The notes under the pieces are model-generated. The model was given only the letters and a program-made list of their open reading frames with translations. It ran no database searches and was not told where the DNA came from. This document shows, in pieces, positions 41,047-51,488 of a DNA stretch of 64,000 nucleotides (its first letter is position 1; each line of letters starts with the position of its first letter). Made by a program: the position numbers and the translations under genes. This stretch comes from Streptomyces violens (GTDB lineage: Bacteria; Actinomycetota; Actinomycetes; Streptomycetales; Streptomycetaceae). The stretch is taken from assembly GCF_000717745.1 (NCBI RefSeq), contig NZ_JOBH01000017.1:1-64000 (forward strand). Direction: 5' to 3'.

Positions 41047-42064
41047 GGCCATTCTCGAAGTACGCGATCTGGTCAAGCACTACCCGCTGACCCGGGGCAT
41101 CGTCCTGAAGAAGCAGGTCGGCGCGGTCAAGGCGGTCGACGGGGTCTCCTTCGACCTGCGCAAGGGCGAGACGCTGGGCATCGTGGGGGAGTCCGGCTGC
41201 GGCAAGTCCACCGTCGCCAGGACGCTGGTCGGCCTGGAGCGGCCGACCGCGGGCGCGATCCGGTACCACGGCGAGGACATCGCCAAGCTGTCCGGGCGCG
41301 CGCTGAAGGCGGTGCGCCGCAACATCCAGATGGTCTTCCAGGACCCGTACACCTCGCTCAACCCGCGGATGACGGTCGGCGACATCATCGGCGAGCCGTA
41401 CGACATCCATCCGGAGGTGGCCCCGAAGGGGGACCGGCGGCGCCGGGTGCAGGAACTGCTGGACGTGGTCGGGCTGAATCCGGAGTACGTGAACCGGTAC
41501 CCGCACCAGTTCTCCGGCGGGCAGCGGCAGCGGATCGGCATCGCGCGGGGGCTGGCGCTCCGGCCCGAGATCATCGTCGCGGACGAGCCGGTGTCCGCGC
41601 TGGACGTCTCGGTCCAGGCGCAGGTGGTGAACCTCCTGGAGCGCCTCCAGGACGAGTTCGACTTGTCGTACGTCTTCATCGCGCACGACCTGTCGGTGGT
41701 GCGGCACATCTCGGACCGGGTGGCGGTGATGTACCTGGGCCGGATCGTGGAGACCGGCACGGAGGACGAGATCTACGGGCACCCGACGCATCCGTACACG
41801 CAGGCGCTGCTCTCCGCGGTGCCCGTACCGGATCCGGAGGCGCGCGAGCACCGGGAGCGCATCCTGTTGGCCGGGGACGTGCCTTCGCCGGCCGATCCGC
41901 CCAGCGGCTGCCGCTTTCGTACTCGGTGCTGGAAGGCGCAGCCGGTCTGCGCGGAGGTCGTGCCGCCGCTGGCGGTACCCGAATGGTTCGCGGGGGCGGC
42001 GGGGCCGGCGCATCCCTCCGCTTGCCACTTCGCGGAGGAGCGCCATGTTGTGCCCAGTGAGTAG
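41036..42064 (+). CDS. Peptide ABC ATPase, DppF-type, operon 2
   Basis: 342 residues. Walker A is GESGCGKS, the signature is SGGQRQR, Walker B is IIVADEPV, and the C-terminal Cys motif is [17 protein letters not shown]. The ATG at 41036 has GAGGAG 7 bases upstream. The in-frame GTG at 41018 lies before that site. It is the last gene of operon 2 and is followed by a large hairpin that separates it from the convergent BldK-type operon. Confidence 0.93.
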   Translation: MPAEAILEVRDLVKHYPLTRGIVLKKQVGAVKAVDGVSFDLRKGETLGIVGESGCGKSTVARTLVGLERPTAGAIRYHGEDIAKLSGRALKAVRRNIQMVFQDPYTSLNPRMTVGDIIGEPYDIHPEVAPKGDRRRRVQELLDVVGLNPEYVNRYPHQFSGGQRQRIGIARGLALRPEIIVADEPVSALDVSVQAQVVNLLERLQDEFDLSYVFIAHDLSVVRHISDRVAVMYLGRIVETGTEDEIYGHPTHPYTQALLSAVPVPDPEAREHRERILLAGDVPSPADPPSGCRFRTRCWKAQPVCAEVVPPLAVPEWFAGAAGPAHPSACHFAEERHVVPSE

Positions 42065-42090
42065 CCGGGTGCGGCGCCGTTGTGGCTGGT

Positions 42091-42149
42091 CGCGCAGTTC
42101 CCCGCGCCCCTGAAGGGGGCGCCCCGTAAGGGGCGCGGGGAACTGCGCG
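42091..42149. repeat. Streptomyces-type dispersed GC palindrome / bidirectional terminator
   Basis: A perfect 21-bp stem (42091-42111 with 42129-42149) containing GTTCCCCGCGCCCC and its complement, with a 17-base loop. It lies between two convergent operons. This motif, known to me as recurring in many Streptomyces intergenic regions, probably terminates both transcripts. Confidence 0.85.
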
Positions 42150-42208
42150 CGCAACCGACGCGGCGGGATGGTCCGCCACGAACCGAACCACCCACGGCGG
42201 GTGGGCCG

Positions 42209-43336
<1,128 letters not shown>

Positions 43337-43351
43337 GATGGTCGTCGCTCC

Positions 43352-44413
43352 CTAGCCCAGCCGGGGCTTGATCTGCTCGGTGAAGAAGGTGTGCTTCTGC
43401 TCGGCGGTGAGGTGGCAGGCCGAGGCGCGCCCCGGCGCCAGCAGCGGCCGCTCGTCGGCGCAGCGGGTGCCGCCCACCTCCGAGGTGAAGGCGCAGCGCG
43501 GGTGGAAGGGGCAGCCGGTCGGCGGGTTCAGCAGGCTCGGCGGGGTGCCGGGGATCGGGTGCAGCGGCTCGTCGACGCTGGCCGACAGCCGCGGCATCGA
43601 GCCCAGCAGGCCCCAGGCGTACGGGTGTTGCGGCGAGGTGAGGATGTCCTTGACCGTGCCGCGCTCGACCGCCCGCCCGGCGTACATCACCAGCAGCTCG
43701 TCGGCCATGTTGGCGACCACGCCGAGGTCGTGGGTGATCAGGATGATCGCCGAGCCGAACTCCTGCTGGAGGTCCTTGAGGAGGTCCAGGATCTGGGCCT
43801 GGACGGTGACGTCGAGCGCGGTGGTCGGCTCGTCCGCGATGAGCAGCGCGGGGTTGCAGACCAGCGCCATGGCGATCATGGCGCGCTGGCGCATACCGCC
43901 GGAGAACTGGTGCGGGTAGTCGTCCACCCGCAGGCCCGGCTGCGGGATGCCGACCTTGGTCAGCATCTCGATGGCGCGCTGCCGGCCCTCGCGCTTGTTC
44001 GCGCCGGTGTGCTTCATGAACGGCTCGGCGATCTGCCGGCCCACCGTGTAGTACGGCGAGAGCGCCGTCAGCGGGTCCTGGAAGATCATCGCCATCTTGT
44101 TGCCGCGGAGCTTCTGGAGCGTGCGCTCGCGGGCGCCGGTCAGCTCCTGGCCGTCCAGCGTGATCTCGCCGGTGATCTCGGTGGAGGCGGGGTTGTGCAG
44201 GCCCAGGACGGCGAGGTTGGTCACCGACTTGCCGGAGCCGGACTCGCCGACGATGCCGAGCGTCTGGCCCTTGAGCAGGTCGAAGGAGAGCCCGTCGACG
44301 GCCTTGACGATGCCGTCCTCGGTGGAGAACCGCACGTACAGGTCGCGTACCGACAGGAAGGGGTCCGATCCGGTCGGGACCGGTGCGCCTTCGGTCTTGG
44401 TGAGTGTGGTCAC
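43352..44413 (-). CDS. BldKD-type peptide ABC ATPase, operon 3
   Basis: A 353-residue DppD-like ATPase. Walker A is GESGSGKS, the signature is SGGMRQR, Walker B is LLIADEPT, and the C-terminal Cys motif [21 protein letters not shown] is longer than in operons 1 and 2. The GTG at 44413 has GGAG 9 bases upstream and lies 11 bases after the permease stop. It pairs with the following ATPase to drive peptide uptake. Confidence 0.85.
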   Translation of the reverse strand: MTTLTKTEGAPVPTGSDPFLSVRDLYVRFSTEDGIVKAVDGLSFDLLKGQTLGIVGESGSGKSVTNLAVLGLHNPASTEITGEITLDGQELTGARERTLQKLRGNKMAMIFQDPLTALSPYYTVGRQIAEPFMKHTGANKREGRQRAIEMLTKVGIPQPGLRVDDYPHQFSGGMRQRAMIAMALVCNPALLIADEPTTALDVTVQAQILDLLKDLQQEFGSAIILITHDLGVVANMADELLVMYAGRAVERGTVKDILTSPQHPYAWGLLGSMPRLSASVDEPLHPIPGTPPSLLNPPTGCPFHPRCAFTSEVGGTRCADERPLLAPGRASACHLTAEQKHTFFTEQIKPRLG

Positions 44414-44424
44414 TGGTGGCTCTC

Positions 44425-45402
44425 CTAGGACAGGCGCACGCGCGGGTCGATGAACGCGTAAGCCGCATCGACGATGATGTTGAAGAGGACGATGAAGGTC
44501 GCCGCGAACAGCATCACGCCCATGACCATGGGCAGGTCGGTGTTCTGTACGGACTGCACCGCGAGGGTGCCCAGGCCCGGCAGGGCGAAGGTCTGCTCCG
44601 TGATCATCGCGCCGCCGAAGAGCGATCCGAGGTCGATGCCGAAGATGGTGACGATGGGAATGAGGGACCCTCGCCAGGCGTACCGGAAGAAGACCGTCCG
44701 CCGGCTCATGCCCTTGGCGCGGGCGGTACGGACATGTTCCTCGGCCAGCTGCTCGATCATCGAGGAGCGCGCCATACGGGTGTACTGCGCGGTGAAGATG
44801 ACCGACAGCACGCACCAGGGGATCAGCAGTCCCATGAACCAGGCGGCTGGATTGTCCGTGAAGTTCACGTACTTCGGCTGCCCCAGGATTTCGAGGTTGT
44901 ACACCAGCAGGGCCAGCACGATGGGGCCGATGAAGTAGATCTGCATGGAGCTCAGCACCAGCGAGGCGGAGCTGAAGACCTTGTCGACCAGCTTGCCCTG
45001 CTTCCAGGCGGCGATCATGCCGGTGCTCAGGCCGACCGTCAGGAAGACCGCCGCGCCGCCGATGGTCAGCGAGATGGTGGTCGGGAAGCGGTCGACGATG
45101 GTGTCCCAGACCGGGTCGCCGTTGGCGAAGGAGTAGCCGAAGCACGGGGCCGGGCACGGTCCCTGGGCGAAGTCCCGCCCGGTCACGATGCCGGACATGA
45201 AGTCCCAGTACTGGACGGGGATCGGCTTGTCCAGGCCGAGATTCTTGTGAATCAGGGCGATGGCGTCCGGGGTGCAGTTCTTTCCGCAGGACAGCAGCGC
45301 GGGATCCCGTGGGGCGGCGAAGAACAGGAAGAAGGTGAACGCGCTGATCAGCAGCAGGATCACGATCGCGCCGAGGGACCGGCGGAAAAGGAAACGAAGC
45401 AT
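44425..45402 (-). CDS. BldKC-type peptide ABC permease (DppB-like), operon 3
   Basis: A 325-residue permease with about six helices, starting MLRFLFRRSLGAIVILLLIS. The EAA loop is EHVRTARAKGMSRRTVFFRY. The first outer loop carries two cysteine pairs (LLSCGKNCTP and GPCPAPCFGY), which could form disulfides. They are not found in the permeases of operons 1 and 2. It lies third in the operon, after the binding protein. Confidence 0.88.
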   Translation of the reverse strand: MLRFLFRRSLGAIVILLLISAFTFFLFFAAPRDPALLSCGKNCTPDAIALIHKNLGLDKPIPVQYWDFMSGIVTGRDFAQGPCPAPCFGYSFANGDPVWDTIVDRFPTTISLTIGGAAVFLTVGLSTGMIAAWKQGKLVDKVFSSASLVLSSMQIYFIGPIVLALLVYNLEILGQPKYVNFTDNPAAWFMGLLIPWCVLSVIFTAQYTRMARSSMIEQLAEEHVRTARAKGMSRRTVFFRYAWRGSLIPIVTIFGIDLGSLFGGAMITEQTFALPGLGTLAVQSVQNTDLPMVMGVMLFAATFIVLFNIIVDAAYAFIDPRVRLS

Positions 45403-45516
45403 GGCAGATCGCAGCTCTCGTGGGGCAGCGGAAGGAGGTGGGTGGGGACCGCGCGGTGTGCCCGTCCGGTCCGGACGGGCACACCGGGCGCCAGGATTAC
45501 CGGCGCGGGGGCACGG

Positions 45517-47319
45517 CTACTTCTTGAGGAACAGCTTCGTCGGGTCGACACCGCTGATGATGTCGTTGTTCACGACGCCACCGACCTTGGAACCGTGCAG
45601 CTGGATCTGCTTGTAGTAGAAGGTCGGGATCGCCGGCAGGTCCTCCTTGAGGATCTTCTCGTTGAGCTTGAACCACTCCTCGGACGCCTTCTCCTGGTCC
45701 GGCATCTTGGCGATGCGGTCCATCTCCTTGCTGACTTCCGGGTTGTTGTAGTGCGAGTAGTTCGGCGAGCCGTCCTGGACCTGGCGGCCGTCCATGGTGG
45801 GCGGCAGCACGGTCGAGGCGCTCGGCCAGTCCGCGCCCCACGCCGACGCGTAGATGTCGAACTTGTTGTCGACCTTGCCGATCACGTCGTAGTAGGTGTC
45901 GGAGGGCAGGTCCTTCGGCTGGACGTCGAAGCCGGCCTTCTTGAGGTTGTCGACGATGGAGACCGAGTACTTCTGCGGCTCCGGCGCGTTCATGTAGGCG
46001 AAGGTGATCTTCATGCCGGTCTTGCCGGCTTCCTTCAGGAGCTTCTTCGCCTTCTCGATGTCGCCCAGCGGCTTCTTCAGCTTGCCGTAGGGGTCGATGT
46101 CCTTGTAGCCGGTGACCGTCGGGCTGATGTAGCTGCCCGCCAGCTCGCCGCCGCCCGGGGTGCCGTAGGCGTCCAGGACGGCCTGCGTCGGCATCGCGTA
46201 GGCGAGGGCCTCACGGACCTTCTTGTCCTTGATCCGCTTCATGTTGAAGTTGATGACGCCGACGTAGGGCTGGTAACCCGAGGTCGAGCGCTTCTTGACC
46301 TTCGGGTCGTTGGCCACGGTCTGCATGCTGGCCGCGTCGACCTGGTTGCTGAAGCTGATCGCCGTCTGGTTGTCGGCGTTGTCCGCGATCAGACGCTGGG
46401 TCGAGTCGGGGTAGGACACACCGAACTGGATGTCGAACTTGTCGACGTACTGGTGGCGGGAGTTGTCCGTCTTCGGGTCCCACTCGGTGTTCCGGACCAG
46501 CGTCATGCCCTTGCCGGACTTGAAGGACCCCGGCTTGATCTTGTACGGGCCCGAGGACTGCGGGGCCTTGTCGTACTTCTCCTTGGTGTCCTTCTTCTCC
46601 TGCACCGCGGCGTAGCCGGCCATGGCCAGGGCGTAGGGCAGGTCCGGATGCGGCGACTTGAAGTGGAAGATGATGGTCTTGTCGTCCGGCGTCTCGAGGA
46701 CGCTGTCCGGAAGGTGCTTGCCCTTGTAGGGGCCGTCCTTCAGGAGCTTGCGGTAGTCCGTGGAGTTCGTGTCCGCCAGCCACTGCTGGAGGTAGTACGG
46801 ACCGTCGGTGATGAAGGGCGCGAAGGTCCGCTCGATCGAGTGCCGGATGTCCTTGGCGGTGATCGGGGAGCCGTCCTCCCACTTCACGTTGTCCTTGAGG
46901 GTGTACTTCCAGGTCTTGCCGCCGTCGGAGGACTGGCCGCTGTCCGTGGCGAGGTCACCGACGACCGTGTACTTGCCCTTGTTGTCCATGTGATAGGTCG
47001 TCAGCTTGCGGAACAGCAGCGTGGCGAGCGCGCCCTCGTCGCTGACGTAGATCTGCGCCGGGTCCAGGTGCGAGAAGGTGTCGCGCTGGTAGACCTTGAT
47101 CGTGCCGCCCTTCTGGGCTCCCGGCACTTCCTCGGCCGCTCCCTTGGACGCCGCGGCGTCGCCGAACGCGATCTGCGAGCGCTGTGCCTCCGCGCCGGAG
47201 CGGTCGTTGCCGCCCTCCGTGTTGGTGCCCGCGCCGCTGCTGCACGCGGTGAGGACGAGCGCGCCGGCGGCCAGGGCGACCAGGGTGGCGTGAGTTCTGC
47301 GCGTACGGTTGCTGCTCAT
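45517..47319 (-). CDS. BldKB-type peptide-binding lipoprotein, operon 3
   Basis: A 600-residue family-5 binding protein. The signal peptide ends in lipobox LTAC (Cys26) with a Ser/Gly/Asn spacer. Recognisable parts are AQKGGTIKVYQRDTFSHLDP, GSPITAKDIRHSIERTFAPF, QSSGPYKIKPGSFKSG, and FDIYASAWGADWPSASTVLP. The sequence is quite unlike the operon 1 and 2 proteins, so it belongs to a different subfamily. It is second in the operon between two permease genes, as bldKB is in S. coelicolor. ATG 47319 has a weak ribosome site. Confidence 0.88.
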   Translation of the reverse strand: MSSNRTRRTHATLVALAAGALVLTACSSGAGTNTEGGNDRSGAEAQRSQIAFGDAAASKGAAEEVPGAQKGGTIKVYQRDTFSHLDPAQIYVSDEGALATLLFRKLTTYHMDNKGKYTVVGDLATDSGQSSDGGKTWKYTLKDNVKWEDGSPITAKDIRHSIERTFAPFITDGPYYLQQWLADTNSTDYRKLLKDGPYKGKHLPDSVLETPDDKTIIFHFKSPHPDLPYALAMAGYAAVQEKKDTKEKYDKAPQSSGPYKIKPGSFKSGKGMTLVRNTEWDPKTDNSRHQYVDKFDIQFGVSYPDSTQRLIADNADNQTAISFSNQVDAASMQTVANDPKVKKRSTSGYQPYVGVINFNMKRIKDKKVREALAYAMPTQAVLDAYGTPGGGELAGSYISPTVTGYKDIDPYGKLKKPLGDIEKAKKLLKEAGKTGMKITFAYMNAPEPQKYSVSIVDNLKKAGFDVQPKDLPSDTYYDVIGKVDNKFDIYASAWGADWPSASTVLPPTMDGRQVQDGSPNYSHYNNPEVSKEMDRIAKMPDQEKASEEWFKLNEKILKEDLPAIPTFYYKQIQLHGSKVGGVVNNDIISGVDPTKLFLKK

Positions 47320-47408
47320 GACGGTGTATGCACCTGCCTGTCGTTGATCCGTTGCTGCTGCCTGACTCATGCGGTGCCGGGGTGGCAGCACCCCCCACGG
47401 AACGGATC

Positions 47409-48440
47409 TCATCGAGCCCGCTTCGGGTCGAAAGCGTCCCGGACCGAGTCCCCGAGCAGGTTGAAGGCGACGATGAAGATGACCATCGCCAGGCCGGGGA
47501 AGAAGAGGTACGTGATGTCGTTGCGGTAGTAGTCGGCGGCGTTGGCGAACATCCGGCCCCAGTCCGGGGTGGGTTCGACGAAGCCGACGCCCAGAAAGGA
47601 CAGGCCCGCGATGGACGTCACGAAGTTCGGGAGCATGTAGGTCGTCTGGACCAGGATCGGCGTCACCACGTTCGGCAGCAGTTCGCGCCGGACGATGCGG
47701 GCCGGGGAGGCGCCGGAGACCTTCGCGGCCTCGATGTACTCCCGTTCCCGCAGCGAGAGGACCTGCCCGCGGAGCAGCCGCGCCAGGCTCATCCAGCCCA
47801 GGAACCACATCACCAGGATCAGGATGGTCGCGCGCAGCCAGGTCGGCATGGCGTCCTCGGGGGCCACGAAGATGGCGCCCACGACGGGGACGAAGGCGAC
47901 GAAGAAGAGCTGGTTCGGGAAGGCCATCAGCAGGTCGATGACCCGGCCGATGAAGTAGTCGATCTTGCCGCCGAAGTAGCCGGCCGCCACACCGAGCACG
48001 ATGGCGGTGAGCACCGAGGCGATGGTGATCGCGACCGCGGTGTACAGCGTGGTGCGGATGCCGTAGACGAGCTGCATGAACACGTCGCGGCCCAGGGTCG
48101 GTTCGATGCCGAACCAGAACTCGCTCGAGATGCCGCCATTGGGCTGGGTCGGGTAACCGTTCGTCAGTAGGCCCGGTGTGAGCATGCCGTACCGCGTGTA
48201 GGGGTCCTTGCCGTACAGCTTGGAGATGACCGGGGCCAGCAGGCCGACGGCGAAGAAGAACAGCACGACGTAGGCGCTGATCACTCCGATGCGGTCACGC
48301 CGGAAGCGGGCCCACATCAATTGGCCGGGCGAACGGCCGACCAATTCGCCGCCCTTGCGGTCCTTTCCCTTGCTCAGCCCGTCGGGTCCAAGTCCTGGGG
48401 TGTCGGTCTTGGAAACCGCGGTCTGGGATGGACTAGTCAT
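47409..48440 (-). CDS. BldKA-type peptide ABC permease (DppC-like), operon 3
   Basis: A 343-residue permease. A polar N-terminal region of about 50 residues ends LMWARFRRDRIGVISAYVVL. About six helices follow, with the EAA loop REYIEAAKVSGASPARIVRR and the C-terminal LLGDSVRDAFDPKRAR. I choose the ATG at 48440 (GGGGG 10 bases upstream). An ATG at 48476 has no ribosome site. It is the first gene of the operon, so the promoter lies in the 370 bases to the right. Confidence 0.87.
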   Translation of the reverse strand: MTSPSQTAVSKTDTPGLGPDGLSKGKDRKGGELVGRSPGQLMWARFRRDRIGVISAYVVLFFFAVGLLAPVISKLYGKDPYTRYGMLTPGLLTNGYPTQPNGGISSEFWFGIEPTLGRDVFMQLVYGIRTTLYTAVAITIASVLTAIVLGVAAGYFGGKIDYFIGRVIDLLMAFPNQLFFVAFVPVVGAIFVAPEDAMPTWLRATILILVMWFLGWMSLARLLRGQVLSLREREYIEAAKVSGASPARIVRRELLPNVVTPILVQTTYMLPNFVTSIAGLSFLGVGFVEPTPDWGRMFANAADYYRNDITYLFFPGLAMVIFIVAFNLLGDSVRDAFDPKRAR

Positions 48441-48749
48441 CGCGAAGTGCCCCCGCGCCGAGTTCTCTTGGAACATGAAGCGGCACAGAGTTGCACCGCT
48501 GGTTGAGCGGACTTTCGCAAGTGATTTACGGCGGAGTCAAGAGTCTGCGGACGGACCGTAGCCAGCTTGTTCGCTTCTTGAGCGAAGATTGCGCAGATTG
48601 ACGCCACGGCGTGCTTGACAGTTACCGGAGGTGTACGGCATGCGAGACATTTCGTCCCCAACATCCTTAACAAGAAGGACACTTGGCTGTCGCAGCACCG
48701 ATATACGAACGCGCCATCCTCGACAGCGTACGGCCGTGCGGGTGCCGTG
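48441..48749. promoter_or_regulatory. Promoter region of BldK-type operon
   Basis: A non-coding region of relatively low GC. Contents: TTCGCT-TCTTG-AGCGAA inverted repeat at 48570-48586, and two TTGAC elements on the plus strand (TTGACG at 48598, TTGACA at 48615). On the minus strand a TTGACT lies near 48540, but no well-spaced -10 was found. It probably carries the transporter promoter and regulator sites. Confidence 0.4.
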
Positions 48750-48786
48750 GACCGGCCGGGGAGGCCAACAGCCTCCCCGGCCGGTC
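48750..48786. terminator. Strong hairpin between peptidase end and BldK promoter region
   Basis: A perfect 16-bp stem (48750-48765 with 48771-48786) with loop CAACA. A T-rich tail (GCTTTTCG) follows on the plus strand. It lies 24 bases beyond the stop of the minus-strand peptidase gene and likely ends that transcript. Confidence 0.85.
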
Positions 48787-48809
48787 GCTTTTCGCCCGTT
48801 CTCCCGTAC

Positions 48810-50981
48810 TCAGGAGAGGCCGAGGCTCCGCTTGAGGAATGCGACTTGCAGCAGGAGCAGATTTTCGGCCACTTGTTCCTGTGGCGTCATATGGGTCACC
48901 CCGGACAACGGGAGTACTTCGTGCGGCCGGCCCGCCGCGAGCAGTGCCGAGGAGAACCGCAGCGAATGGGCCACGACCACATTGTCGTCAGCCAGCCCGT
49001 GAATGATCATCATTGGCCGGTGCTGATCGGCCGCTTCGACCAGGCCCGCGTCCGTGACCAGGGAATTCCTCACATAGGAATCCGGATCTTCGTCCGGGTG
49101 ACCCATGTACCGCTCGGTGTAGTGCGTGTCGTACAGCCGCTGATCCGTGACGGGCGCGCCCACCACCGCCGCGTGGAAGACGTCCGGGCGGCGCAGCGCG
49201 GCGAGCCCCGCGAGGTACCCGCCGAACGACCAGCCGCGGATGGCCACCCGCTCCAGATCCAGCGGAAAACGCTCCGCCAGCGCGTGCAGCGCGTCGACCT
49301 GGTCCTCCAGCACCACCTCCGCGACCCGCCGCGAAATCGCCTTCTCCCAGGCGGGGGAGCGGCCCGGCGTGCCCCGGCCGTCGGCGACCACCACGGCGAA
49401 CCCCTGGTCGGCGAACCACTGCGAGGTGAGGAAGACGTTGTGCGCCGCCAGTACGCGCTGCGCGTGCGGCCCGCCGTACGGGTCCAGCAGCACCGGCAGC
49501 GGCCCGTCCCCCTCCTCGTAACCGGTCGGCAGCAGCACCGCGCACGGGATGTCCCGCTCGCCCGCCGTCACGAACCGCGGCCGGGCGGTGAGCACCGGTG
49601 TCTCGGCGTACGAGGGGATCTCCGCGAGCCGGGTCTCCTTGCCGTCGGCGCTCAGCCGCAGGACCTCCACCTGCGCCCCGGGCCGCTCCGCGCACATGTG
49701 CGACACGACCGCCACCTCGCCCACACGCACCGCGGAGGAGTACGAGGCGTACGGGCGCTCCGTCACCCGCTCCCAGCCGCCCTGGTCGCCGCTGCCGCGG
49801 TACCAGGCCCGGTAGACCCCCACGTCGTGCAGGTCCTCGCTGCTCGCTGAAAACAGGACATCTTCCTGGCCGATATCGAGCACCCCGCGCACGTGCAGCG
49901 GCGCGGACGTCAGCGGCCGGTCCCCCACGAAGAGTTTGCGCGCGCCGCCCTCGTCGGCGATCCGCACCAGCCGCCGGTCCGGCGTCCAGGCGGGCACGCC
50001 CGGATACGGCTCGACCCACACCGGGTCCTCGTCGGCGTGCACCAGGCGCGTCGCGCCGGTCTCGGTGTCGACCGCCAGATAGCGCTGGGAGCGCTGGTCG
50101 CGGGACTGCACCAGGAGCAGCGGCGGGCCGGCGGAGGACCAGTGGACCCGGGCCAGATACGGGTAGCGCTCGCGGTCCCAGACGACGTCCGTGCGCTCCC
50201 CGCCCAGACCCAGCAGGGCCAGCGTGACCTCGGCGTTGGGGGTGCCGGCCGCCGGATAGGCCACCTCGGCGGGCGCCTTGTCCGGGTGCGCGGGGTCGGC
50301 GATCCACCAGTGCCGTACGGGGGAGTCGTCGACCCGCGCGGCCAGCAGCCGGTCGCTCTCCGGCGACCACCAGAAGCCGCGGTACCGGCTCATCTCCTCG
50401 GCCGCGATGAACTCCGCGAGACCCCAGGCGACGTTCGGTCCGTCCGGCGCCGCCAGCGCACGGTCGCCGTCCCGTGCGCCGTCACCGTCGGCCGTGCCGC
50501 CGCCCGCTACGGGCACGACCCGCAGTGCGCCCTCCGCGACGTACGCGACGTACCGGCCGTCGGGGGACGGGCGCGGGTCCACCACCGGGCCGGGAACGGG
50601 CAGTTCGCGGCAGGTGCCGGCCCGCAGCTCGGAGACGAACAGCCGTCCGGAGAGCGGGAAGGCGGCCAGTTCCACGGCCGCGTCGGTGGCGTAGCCGACC
50701 ACGCCCGCCGAGCCCTCACGGGCCCGCTCGCGCCGCGCCTTCTCCTGCGGCGACAGTTCCTCGTCGGTGCCGCCCAGCAGCGCCGCCGGGTCGGCGGCGG
50801 GGTACTCGCGCCCGGCGTCAAGGTCATGGACCCACAACAGATTCGCCCGATCGGTGCCGGATCGGGAACGGAGGAAGACGACGCGCGTACCATCCGGCGA
50901 GATGCTGAAGCCGCGCGGCACGCCCAGGCTGAAGCGCTGGGTGCGCGCGTGCTGCCGGGGAAATGAGAGCTGTCCGGTCAT
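48810..50981 (-). CDS. S9-family peptidase (dipeptidyl peptidase IV-like)
   Basis: A 723-residue serine peptidase. The N-terminal two-thirds are a beta-propeller of the DPP-IV type (GFSISPDGTRVVFLRS; GPNVAWGLAEFIAAEEMSRY with the Glu pair that anchors peptide N-termini in DPP-IV). The C-terminal alpha/beta hydrolase has LLDPYGGPHAQ, nucleophile GWSFGGY, acid GLADDNV and His GVTHM. No signal peptide, so it should trim Xaa-Pro dipeptides inside the cell, which fits its place beside three peptide importers. The ATG at 50981 has no ribosome site, but a minus-strand TACGCT lies 6 bases upstream, suggesting a leaderless message. Confidence 0.92.
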   Translation of the reverse strand: MTGQLSFPRQHARTQRFSLGVPRGFSISPDGTRVVFLRSRSGTDRANLLWVHDLDAGREYPAADPAALLGGTDEELSPQEKARRERAREGSAGVVGYATDAAVELAAFPLSGRLFVSELRAGTCRELPVPGPVVDPRPSPDGRYVAYVAEGALRVVPVAGGGTADGDGARDGDRALAAPDGPNVAWGLAEFIAAEEMSRYRGFWWSPESDRLLAARVDDSPVRHWWIADPAHPDKAPAEVAYPAAGTPNAEVTLALLGLGGERTDVVWDRERYPYLARVHWSSAGPPLLLVQSRDQRSQRYLAVDTETGATRLVHADEDPVWVEPYPGVPAWTPDRRLVRIADEGGARKLFVGDRPLTSAPLHVRGVLDIGQEDVLFSASSEDLHDVGVYRAWYRGSGDQGGWERVTERPYASYSSAVRVGEVAVVSHMCAERPGAQVEVLRLSADGKETRLAEIPSYAETPVLTARPRFVTAGERDIPCAVLLPTGYEEGDGPLPVLLDPYGGPHAQRVLAAHNVFLTSQWFADQGFAVVVADGRGTPGRSPAWEKAISRRVAEVVLEDQVDALHALAERFPLDLERVAIRGWSFGGYLAGLAALRRPDVFHAAVVGAPVTDQRLYDTHYTERYMGHPDEDPDSYVRNSLVTDAGLVEAADQHRPMMIIHGLADDNVVVAHSLRFSSALLAAGRPHEVLPLSGVTHMTPQEQVAENLLLLQVAFLKRSLGLS

Positions 50982-50987
50982 GGGCCG

Positions 50988-50993
50988 AGCGTA
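50988..50993 (-). promoter_or_regulatory. Candidate -10 (TACGCT) for leaderless peptidase gene
   Basis: On the minus strand TACGCT ends 6 bases before the ATG at 50981. No Shine-Dalgarno sequence is present. The same hexamer and spacing occur before mshB. Confidence 0.45.
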
Positions 50994-51186
50994 AGGGCCA
51001 CGGGGCTCACCGTGGCCGCTCTCGTGAAGATCGTGTGCGCCCCCACTCTGCTCCCGTGCACCGGCATATGCGTGCGTGCCGATAGTTATGATCGCTGGGG
51101 CGTGTGGGTATGGAGCCATTGGCCAAAGGGCCGGGGCCGTACCTGCCCAATCCCGTTCCGTCCGTGCGTACTTGGAGGTGACCGCC

Positions 51187-51381
51187 GTGGCACTCTCGAT
51201 TTCGGCGGTGGTGCTGCTGGCGATCATCGTCTTCCTGCTGGTGAAGAAGTCAGGCTTGAAGGCGGGCCACGCAGTCGTGTGCATCTTGCTGGGCTTCTAC
51301 ATCGCGAGCTCGACGATCGCGCCGACCATCAGAGAGCTGACGACCAACATCGCGGGAATGATCGGGGGCATCAAGTTCTGA
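51187..51381 (+). CDS. Conserved small one-helix membrane protein
   Basis: 64 residues. LSISAVVLLAIIVFLLV is a transmembrane helix at the N-terminus. KKSGLKAGHAVVCILLGFYI and IAPTIRELTTNIAGMIGGIK follow, the latter an amphipathic helix. I recognise it as a protein kept nearly unchanged in streptomycetes, without known function. GTG at 51187 has GGAGG 8 bases upstream. The alternative GTG at 51178 overlaps that site. It stands alone between the peptidase and mshB. Confidence 0.75.
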   Translation: MALSISAVVLLAIIVFLLVKKSGLKAGHAVVCILLGFYIASSTIAPTIRELTTNIAGMIGGIKF

Positions 51382-51476
51382 GCCGGTCGCTGCCGCCTCG
51401 GCGGCCGTGACGTGCGCCACCGAGCCCGACCGGGTGGATCACCCGGTCGGGTTCCCCGTGCCGCACGTACGGCTCG

Positions 51477-51482
51477 TACGCT
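51477..51482 (+). promoter_or_regulatory. Candidate -10 (TACGCT) for leaderless mshB
   Basis: TACGCT ends 6 bases before the mshB ATG at 51489, with no ribosome site between. Confidence 0.45.
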
Positions 51483-51488
51483 GTCCCC

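Noticed and set aside
44404..47529. 1041-codon plus-strand open frame opposite the BldK-type permease and binding protein genes
   Set aside because: It is antisense to two well-supported transporter genes and has Val/Asp/Arg/Leu-rich shadow composition without domains.
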